A stretch of DNA of 64,000 nucleotides, from contig NZ_VCJS01000021.1 in the NCBI RefSeq assembly GCF_005893125.1, positions 40,162 to 104,161 of the forward strand, read 5' to 3'. Under the pieces are notes generated by a model. The model did not search any database and was not told the DNA's origin. It saw only the letters and a program-made list of their open reading frames with translations. The position numbers and the translations under genes were made by a program. Shown here piece by piece: positions 58,394 to 64,000 of the stretch (positions within the stretch are counted from its first letter, which is position 1; each line of letters opens with the position of its first letter). Source of the DNA: Nonomuraea basaltis (GTDB lineage: Bacteria > Actinomycetota > Actinomycetes > Streptosporangiales > Streptosporangiaceae).

Positions 58394-58465
58394 CACCTCG
58401 ACGCCGCGCGCCTGTTTCGGCTGGCGCTGGAGCGGGCGCAGGCGGGTGCGCGACTACACGCGGCG
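58394..58465 (+). pseudogene. Extended-SDR (NAD-epimerase-like) fragment
   Basis: In frame from 58394 the DNA reads HLDAARLFRLALERAQAGAR then LHAA, a match to the helix found in atypical extended SDR proteins ('LDAARLFRLALEKAPAGSRLHAV'). Only about 24 codons remain, bounded on both sides by other remnants. Recognition rests on this one block. Confidence 0.4.
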
Positions 58466-58483
58466 CACTGTTCCAGCACGGTC

Positions 58484-58890
58484 TGGTGGACTGTCGGCGG
58501 GGCGGTGATACGGAGAGAGTAGCCCTGTCCGCGGCGGATGGCCCAGCCCTCGCGCAGCGCGTCGCGGATCGTGGCGTCCGGGGTGTTCTGCAGGTGCTCG
58601 GCGAGCAGGCCGGGGATATCGATGGTCGCCGGCTGATCGGCGGTCACCCGCTCCTGGTCCTCGGCGTGGGCGGGCTCTGCAGGAGCTGCTTGACGTCGTC
58701 GGGGAGCTCGCGGGCCCCGGCGGCATCGAGGATCCGGCGGATCGTTCGGGAGGCAACGCCGTGCTCACGAGCGAGCACCTTCACAGTGGCCCCCTCGCGG
58801 TACGCGGTGACGACTCCTTCCGCCTTGCGCGGGTCAAGGGCGGTCGGGCGGCCGAGCTGCCAAGTGCCACGAGGGTGCCAGTGGGTATTG
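58484..58890 (-). pseudogene. Helix-turn-helix (recombinase/resolvase-like) fragment with frameshift
   Basis: Minus strand from about 58890: QLGRPTALDPRKAEGVVTAY, then REGATVKVLAREHGVASRTI and RRILDAAGARELPDDVKQLL. It resembles the DNA-binding tail of resolvases. Near 58690 the frame shifts and coding continues as PAHAEDQERVTADQPATIDI, PGLLAEHLQNTPDATIRDAL. Possible remainder of a mobile-element gene. The 86 bp before the AfsR gene end hold nothing else. Confidence 0.5.
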
Positions 58891-58976
58891 CCACCGGATG
58901 TCAGGGGGCTCCGCCACGAAAGTGTCAGTAGTCGGCTAGGCGCTGTACGACGGCGACCCGTAGCCCGGGGGGCACC

Positions 58977-61900
58977 TCAGCCGGCCGGGTCGGCTGTGGT
59001 CACGGCCGTCTTTGCGTCCAGCTCCCAGCCTTTCGCGTACGCTGCGGCGAACTCTTCCCTGCCCAGCGCGGTCTGACCACGCCGGGTGAGCTCGCGGACC
59101 TGCGGATCGGTGTGGTCGTGCGCGCCCCGCAGCCGGGCGGCGGCCCCGAGCAGCACGGCAGACTCGTGCTGCCGCCCACGCGTTTCGGCGAGCGCGGCCG
59201 CGTTCACCGTCACCAGCGACAGGATCGGCAGTTCCCGGGTTGCCAGTGCGGCCGCGTACGCCTCCCGCAGCGCCTTGTCGGCGCCGGGCAGGTCGCCCAG
59301 CGCCAGGCAGAGCGCGGCCCGTGCGCTGCCGACCAGCGTCCGGGCGTGGCCGGCGGGGAACGCGGTGTCGCCGGGCAGACCCCGTTCGGCGTCGTCGAGC
59401 AGGTCGGCCGCCCTGTCCAGGTCGCCGAGCCGCACCCGGAGGTCGGCCTCCTGCGTGTCGACCAGGACCAGCATCTCCGCCGAGGACGCGTGCAACGCCC
59501 GCTCCCGGGCGGAGTCGATCATCGTCATCGCCCGGTCGGTGTCGCCGCGCCGGATGTGCACGTCGATCCAGCGCAAGTCGCTGTAGAGCTGGTCGCCGAG
59601 GCTGAGCGAGCCGAACTCACCGGCCAGCGTGCGGGCCTCGCGCAGGTCGGCCAGCGCGCCGTCGAGGTCGTCGTATCGCCGCAGCTGGGCGCGCATCGGC
59701 AGCGTGGCGGCCTCGCCCCAACGGTCGCCGACCTGCCGGAAGCAGGCCAGGGCCGCCTTCACGTGGCCACGCATCCGGTCGAGCGCGCCCGCGTTCTCGG
59801 CGATCTCGGCCTGGAACATATGGGCCAGCCCGGACAGCCACACGTCGTCGCCGTCGGCCAGGCGCTGGAAGATCGCGAGCGCGGCCTCCTGCTCCAGCAG
59901 GAAGAGCAGGATCGGGCCGAACACGCGGTAGTGGCTCGGCAGCTCCGGATGCGCGAGCAGCCGGTCGGCCAGTTCGCGCATCTCCGCCCGGTCGTCCGCG
60001 GCTTGCCCGGTGGTGGTCCCCGACAGGATGTCCGCCCGGTTGAGCAGGTAGGCGGCTCGGGCGCAGTCGCGTTCGGGCGTCGGCCCGTCGCCGGGCACCG
60101 CCAGGGCCTCGCCCAGCCAGTAGGCGGCGTCGGGGTGGCGGCCGGACATCTGCCAGTACCAGGTCAGGGTCAGGGCGAGGGTGGTCGCGCCGGGGGAGTC
60201 GTGGGTGGCGCACAGGTGGCGCAGGGCGGCGAGGGTGTTGTCGTACTCGGCGCTGATGACCTTCATGGCTGTCAGCTGGCCGGGCCCGCGCAGTCGAGGG
60301 TCGTGGCGGGCCATCAGCTCGGTGAAGTGGGCGGCGGCCAGGTCGCGGGCCGTGCGGAGGTCGCCGGTGCCGGTCAGGCGGTCGGCGCCGTACTCGCGGA
60401 TGGTTTCGAGCATGCGGTAGCGGCCGGTGCCGGGCGCGAGCTGCAGCAGTGACCGGTCGACGAGGGTGGCGAGCAGTTCGGGGATTGCGGCGGTGGGCAC
60501 GGTGGTGCCGGTGCAGACGGCGGTGGCTGAGACGGGTGTGACGCCGCCGGGCAGGATGGAGATCCGTTCCGCGACGATGCGTTCGTGCTCGCTCAGCAGC
60601 TCCCAGCTCCAGGCGATGACCGCGCGCAGGGTGCGGTGCCGGGGTGGTGCGGTGCGGCTGCCGGTGGACAGCAGCCGGAACCGGTCGGAGAGCCCGTCGG
60701 CCAGGTCGGGCAGTGACAGCGTCCGCAGCCGGGCGGCGGCCAGCTCGAGGGCCAGCGGCAGGCCGTCCAGGCCGTGCACCACGCGCACTATGTCGGGCAG
60801 TGTGGTCTCGTCGACGTCGAAACCGGGTCGCACGGCGGTGGCCCGCTCGGTGAACAGGCGCACCGAGGCCGCCCTTCGGGCCTGTCCGACGCTGTCGTCC
60901 GGGTCGGGCAGCGCGAGCGGGGCCAGCGGCACGAGCGCCTCGCCGTCGACCGCGAGGGGTTCGCGGCTGGTGGCGAGCACGCGCAGCCCGGGGCTACGGG
61001 GCAGCAGCGCCGCGACCAGGTGGGCCACGGCGTCGATCAGGTGCTCGCAGTTGTCGACCAGCAGCAGGCTCTCCCAGCCGCCGAGCTCGCCGACGAGGAC
61101 GTCCAGCTCGTCACCCTCGACTCGCTTGCGGGCGTCGAGCATCGCGCCGCCGCGCAGCCCGATCCCGGCGAGCACCGCCGTGGCGATCTTCGCTGGTTCG
61201 GTGACGGGGGCGAGGTCGATGAGCCAGGCGCCGTCGCGGTATTCGTGGCGGTGGCGGCGAGCGGCCTCCAGCGCGAGCCGAGTCTTCCCGGCGCCTCCGG
61301 GGCCGAGGACGGTGACCAGGCGCCTGGTGGTGAGCAGGGTGCCGATGCGGCTGAGGTCGTCGTCGCGGCCGATGAAGCTGGTCAGCGGCGCGGGCAGGTT
61401 GGTCGGCCGGATCTGGCCGGGGTCGGTGGCCGCCTGCCACCCGGCATTCCGCCCGGATACAGCCGCAGCGCTCTGGTCGGGGCGCAGCAGGCGCTGGTGG
61501 CGTTCCCGCAGGGCGGTGCCCGGGTCGGCGCCGAGGACATCGGCCAGGGTCTGCCGGACCCGCTCGTAGACGGCCAGCGCCTCGGCCTGACGCCCCTGAG
61601 CGGCGAGCGCGTCCATCAGCAGCGCGGCCGCCCGCTCGTGGACCGGCTGCTCGGCCAGCAACCCGGTCAGCCGGGCAGCGGCCACCTCGGCCCGCCCCAG
61701 CGACAACTCGGCGTCGGCGAGGTCGGCGACCGCCTCGATCGACACATGTACCAACCGTGTCGCGACCGTGGGCGCGACCGCGGCGATGACCGCGGGTTCG
61801 GCGCCAGGATGGTCGCCCCACAACGCCACGGCCTCGGCAAGCGCGGCGACCGCGGCCTCCGGGTCACCTGCCCGCAGCCTCTCCCGACCGGTAGCGGTGA

Positions 61901-62237
61901 GCCGCTCAAAGCGCGGCGCGTCCACGTCGGCCGCGTCCACCGCCAGCCGGTAGCCCCCCGCGACCTGCACGACCACGCCACCGGCCGCGCCGGTCGGGGT
62001 GAGGGCGCGGCGCAGCCGGGAGACGAGGGTCTGCAGGGCGTGGGCAGGGCCGGACGGCGGCTCCTCGGCCCAGATCGCGTCGACCAGCACGCCCGGCTCG
62101 ACCGCGCGGCCACCGGCGAGCGCCAGCCGTACGAGCAGGCCCTGCAACCGCGCGCCCGCAACGGGCAGGACGGCGTCACCGCGAGACACCTGAAACGCGC
62201 CGAGCAGCCTGACGCGAAGCCGTGCATCCCCGTCCAT
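58977..62237 (-). CDS. AfsR/SARP-type large transcriptional regulator
   Basis: 1086 aa. OmpR-type winged helix 8-95 (LRVRLLGAFQVSRGDAVLPV, VLVDAIWAEEPPSGPAHALQ), BTAD domain 100-250 (DADVDAPRFERLTATGRERL-type region), NB-ARC ATPase from about 275 with P-loop LGPGGAGKTRLALEAARRH near 308-326 and LLLVDNCEHLIDAVAHLVAA (Walker B), then ARC helices (LPLALELAAARLRTLSLPDL) and a C-terminal TPR-like region from about 620. Such proteins activate secondary-metabolite or efflux genes. It faces a TetX-like gene; between them lie 11-bp direct repeats, the SARP binding format. Confidence 0.93.
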   Translation of the reverse strand: MDGDARLRVRLLGAFQVSRGDAVLPVAGARLQGLLVRLALAGGRAVEPGVLVDAIWAEEPPSGPAHALQTLVSRLRRALTPTGAAGGVVVQVAGGYRLAVDAADVDAPRFERLTATGRERLRAGDPEAAVAALAEAVALWGDHPGAEPAVIAAVAPTVATRLVHVSIEAVADLADAELSLGRAEVAAARLTGLLAEQPVHERAAALLMDALAAQGRQAEALAVYERVRQTLADVLGADPGTALRERHQRLLRPDQSAAAVSGRNAGWQAATDPGQIRPTNLPAPLTSFIGRDDDLSRIGTLLTTRRLVTVLGPGGAGKTRLALEAARRHRHEYRDGAWLIDLAPVTEPAKIATAVLAGIGLRGGAMLDARKRVEGDELDVLVGELGGWESLLLVDNCEHLIDAVAHLVAALLPRSPGLRVLATSREPLAVDGEALVPLAPLALPDPDDSVGQARRAASVRLFTERATAVRPGFDVDETTLPDIVRVVHGLDGLPLALELAAARLRTLSLPDLADGLSDRFRLLSTGSRTAPPRHRTLRAVIAWSWELLSEHERIVAERISILPGGVTPVSATAVCTGTTVPTAAIPELLATLVDRSLLQLAPGTGRYRMLETIREYGADRLTGTGDLRTARDLAAAHFTELMARHDPRLRGPGQLTAMKVISAEYDNTLAALRHLCATHDSPGATTLALTLTWYWQMSGRHPDAAYWLGEALAVPGDGPTPERDCARAAYLLNRADILSGTTTGQAADDRAEMRELADRLLAHPELPSHYRVFGPILLFLLEQEAALAIFQRLADGDDVWLSGLAHMFQAEIAENAGALDRMRGHVKAALACFRQVGDRWGEAATLPMRAQLRRYDDLDGALADLREARTLAGEFGSLSLGDQLYSDLRWIDVHIRRGDTDRAMTMIDSARERALHASSAEMLVLVDTQEADLRVRLGDLDRAADLLDDAERGLPGDTAFPAGHARTLVGSARAALCLALGDLPGADKALREAYAAALATRELPILSLVTVNAAALAETRGRQHESAVLLGAAARLRGAHDHTDPQVRELTRRGQTALGREEFAAAYAKGWELDAKTAVTTADPAG

Positions 62238-62298
62238 TCCCCGATTTTCGCGCGCTCACCCGCAAGGCCCCAAATCGGGGCGGCCGTGTCAGCGCCGC

Positions 62299-62331
62299 GT
62301 GTGCCCTGTGTGTGCCCCGTGTGAGCGACCC
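62299..62331. promoter_or_regulatory. Three 11-bp direct repeats, candidate SARP site
   Basis: GTGTGCCCTGT (62299-62309), GTGTGCCCCGT (62310-62320) and the weaker GTGAGCGACCC (62321-62331) run head to tail with exactly one helical turn spacing. SARP proteins bind heptamers repeated every 11 bp upstream of the -35 or -10. The site lies in the divergent gap of the AfsR-like gene and the monooxygenase unit. Confidence 0.62.
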
Positions 62332-62368
62332 GCCTCAGTCTTCACATGCCGAACCACAGGAGGAAACC

Positions 62369-62584
62369 TTGAACGACATCAAGCGGCGCCGCGGGGGATC
62401 GTCAGCGTCGCGGCGCGGGCAGCACGGGGCAGTGATCGTGGGCGCCGGCCCGGCGAGAAGCGACCTCGGCGTGAGTGCCGTGCTCGTCCGGCCCGATGGC
62501 GTCGCCGCCGGCGGTCCCGAAACGTTCGAGCACGTCGCCACCCGCTGGTTCGTCAACCCGACGATTTGCAGGAGAACATCATGA
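62369..62584 (+). pseudogene. Internally deleted FAD-monooxygenase gene
   Basis: TTG at 62369 with AGGAGGAAA 5 bases upstream. The 71-codon frame reads GQHGAVIVGAGPA, the very start of a flavin monooxygenase (GxGxxG), then jumps to SDLGVSAVLVRPDGVAAGG and FEHVATRWF, typical of the C-terminal end of aromatic hydroxylases. About 400-500 residues are missing. The stop overlaps the ATG of the intact TetX-like gene (ATGA), so the stub may now act as a translated leader. Confidence 0.55.
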
Positions 62585-63711
62585 AGACCCCAGCCACGAT
62601 CATCGGCGCCGGCCTCGGCGGGCTCGTCCTGGCCCGCGTCCTCCACGTGCACGGCATCCCGAGCACGATCTTCGAGGCCGAGGGCTCGCCCACGGCACGC
62701 GCCCAGGGTGGCATGCTCGACATCCACGACTACAACGGGCAGCTCGCGCTCGAGGCGGCCGGCCTGATGGACGAGTTCCACGCCATCATCCTGGAGGGCC
62801 GCCAGGCGATGCGTTTCCTCGACAAGGACGGCAAAGTCATGTTCGAGAAGGGCGACGACGGCACCGGCGGACGCCCCGAAGTGCAGCGCGGCGACCTGCG
62901 GCGGATCCTGCTCGAATCGCTCCCGGCTGGTACCGTCCGCTGGGGACACAAGGTCAGCGGCGTACGCACGCTCGGTGGCGGCCGTCACGAGGTGACCTTT
63001 GCCGACGGCGCCACGGTCGAGACGAGCCTGCTGGTCGGCGCGGACGGCACCTGGTCCCGGGTCCGTCCGCTGCTGTCCGACGCCACCCCCGAGTACACCG
63101 GCGAGTCGTACGTCGAGACCTACCTGTACCACGCGGAGACCCGCCACCAATTGGCCGCGAGGGCGGTCGGCGACGGCTCGATGTTCGCGCCCGCGCCCGG
63201 CAACGCCATCGTCGCTCACCGCGAGAGCGGCGACACCCTGCATGCGTACGTGTCTCTCACCCGGTCGCTGGAGTGGTTCGACGCCATCGACTTCTCCGAT
63301 CACGCCGCAGCCGCCGCCCGGGTCGTGCAGGAGTTCGAGGGCTGGGCGCCGGAGCTCACCGCGCTGATCACGGACGCCGACAGCGGGCCGATCCTGCGCC
63401 CGCTCTTTACCCTGCCGGTCGGGCACCGGTGGGACCGTGCGCCGGGCGTGACCCTGGTCGGCGACGCCGCGCACCTGGTGCCTCCGAACGGCGAAGGCGC
63501 TAACCTGGCCATGTTCGACGGCGCGGAGCTGGGCAAGGCAATCGCCGCGCACCTCGAGGACATCGAGGCCGCACTCGCCGAGTACGAGCAGGCCATGTTC
63601 CCGCGCACGGGCGAGATTCCCCAGGGCGACGAACTCGTTGCGAGCCTCTTCGGTGACAACCCGCCCGAAAGTCTGCTCGCTCTGCTCGCCGAAGAGGGAC
63701 TGACTACCTAA
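62581..63711 (+). CDS. TetX-like FAD-dependent monooxygenase
   Basis: 376 aa from ATG 62581. FAD motif TIIGAGLGGLVLARVLHVHG at 6-25, NADPH/DG motif LLVGADGTWSRVRPLL near 152, GD motif VTLVGDAAHLVPPNGEGANL near 290-309, with RAQGGMLDIHDYNGQLALEA near 41-60. The RGDLRRILLESLP and PPNGEGANLAMFDGAELG signatures match the TetX/PgaE-type monooxygenases that hydroxylate tetracyclines or other aromatic compounds. It may confer drug inactivation or tailor a natural product. Possibly controlled by the AfsR-like regulator opposite. Confidence 0.9.
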   Translation: MKTPATIIGAGLGGLVLARVLHVHGIPSTIFEAEGSPTARAQGGMLDIHDYNGQLALEAAGLMDEFHAIILEGRQAMRFLDKDGKVMFEKGDDGTGGRPEVQRGDLRRILLESLPAGTVRWGHKVSGVRTLGGGRHEVTFADGATVETSLLVGADGTWSRVRPLLSDATPEYTGESYVETYLYHAETRHQLAARAVGDGSMFAPAPGNAIVAHRESGDTLHAYVSLTRSLEWFDAIDFSDHAAAAARVVQEFEGWAPELTALITDADSGPILRPLFTLPVGHRWDRAPGVTLVGDAAHLVPPNGEGANLAMFDGAELGKAIAAHLEDIEAALAEYEQAMFPRTGEIPQGDELVASLFGDNPPESLLALLAEEGLTT

Positions 63712-64000
63712 TGGCTCGTCTCTCAACGTTGCTGGGGTAATTGATCTCTTGTGGTGAGGCCGTCACGCTTGGTCCAGGTCTGTTCCTGGAGGTGGGTGTG
63801 GCTGTGTGTCCTGAACGCGAAGGAGAGTTCGATGTAGGAGAGCGATCTGGAGCGATGCTGCTCGGATGATGAAGGTCGTGGCCCTTCGAAGTCGCCCTGC
63901 GGAGGGAGGCTTCAAACCGCCTCATGCTGCGTTGGCTGAAGACCGTCGTGGTGAGCGATGAGGAAAAGGCGTCCGTGATGGCGTCAGGTGGGGACCGGGA
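63712..64000. other. Non-coding or unresolved tail of the window
   Basis: No convincing gene is seen in the last 289 bases. Base composition drops in GC relative to the rest, and the reading frames lack protein character. The short frame MLRWLKTVVVSDEEKASVMA begins near 63922 and runs off the end, so a gene may start here. Structured RNA or the left end of a mobile element is possible but not supported by a recognised motif. Confidence 0.4.

Noticed and set aside
63850..64000. Possible group II intron or reverse-transcriptase start
   Set aside because: No domain V hairpin, no conserved intron boundary and too little sequence to judge.
1..64000. CRISPR arrays, tRNA or rRNA genes, prophage structural genes
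   Set aside because: Looked for regular repeat-spacer units, tRNA-like cloverleaf ends and phage gene order; none were seen.

Overview
The window is about 64 kb of very GC-rich DNA with dense coding on both strands, many GTG starts and many 4-base start/stop overlaps (ATGA, GTGA). The gene repertoire (AfsR/SARP-type regulator, XRE-cupin, MmyB-type and several ArsR regulators, DUF4132 protein, SigZ-like sigma factor, ArsM/ArsN-type proteins) fits the chromosome of a filamentous actinomycete of the Streptomyces/Streptosporangiales kind. The species cannot be fixed from the window. No tRNA, rRNA, CRISPR array or intact transposase was seen. It reads as an accessory chromosome region rich in catabolism, transport, detoxification and regulators. 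Layout. (1) 0-6 kb: HAD-IIA phosphatase coupled to an XRE-cupin regulator, a secreted alpha/beta hydrolase, a CocE-type acyl hydrolase and an AraC regulator. (2) 6-14 kb: an aromatic/ketone catabolic block led by a second, nearly identical XRE-cupin regulator: DHAP-dioxygenase-like cupin, zinc alcohol dehydrogenase, SDR, MarR with a clear operator, an MBL-fold hydrolase with a degenerate metal motif, an aromatic FAD hydroxylase, the stump of homogentisate dioxygenase and an EthD-like protein. (3) 14-23 kb: a leftward acid/alcohol activation block: thiolase-enoyl-CoA hydratase fusion, alcohol dehydrogenase, aldehyde dehydrogenase and a double-length CoA-transferase, with a divergent LysR gene. 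Together they could take an alcohol to acid, acyl-CoA and beta-oxidation. (4) 23-33 kb: secreted propeller-like protein, DUF4132 protein with a 59-aa partner, then a five-gene sugar or sugar-acid ABC operon (binding lipoprotein, enolase-superfamily dehydratase, two permeases, double ATPase) opposite a GntR repressor, with a perfect palindrome between. (5) 33-38 kb: stress/redox genes (pirin, YceI, MarR, SnoaL-like, MmyB-type XRE) and several truncated genes. (6) 38-50 kb: an arsenic island with four ArsR regulators, ArsO-like flavoproteins, a SigZ-type sigma factor, two tiny cysteine-containing proteins, a flavoprotein with CC-pairs at both ends, an MFS exporter, ArsC, ACR3, and one polypeptide joining arsenite methyltransferase (ArsM) to an ArsN1-like N-acetyltransferase. 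Fragments of further arsC, phoX and flavoprotein genes lie between. (7) 50-57 kb: a hydroxy-dicarboxylate-type catabolic cluster: LysR, tartrate/D-malate dehydrogenase, GntR, MFS, 2-hydroxyacid dehydrogenase, AtuA-like DUF1446 and DUF4387. (8) 57-64 kb: TetR, a remnant zone, a large AfsR/SARP regulator opposite a TetX-like monooxygenase, with three 11-bp direct repeats between them. Two themes cut across the window. Gene remnants occur at a large share of the functional-block boundaries, which suggests repeated insertion and deletion at these joints. Clear inverted or direct repeats lie in many divergent promoter regions, so regulator-operator pairs can be proposed for MarR (two), GntR (two), LysR, ArsR and SARP regulators. 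The strongest candidate for something new is the arsenic island.
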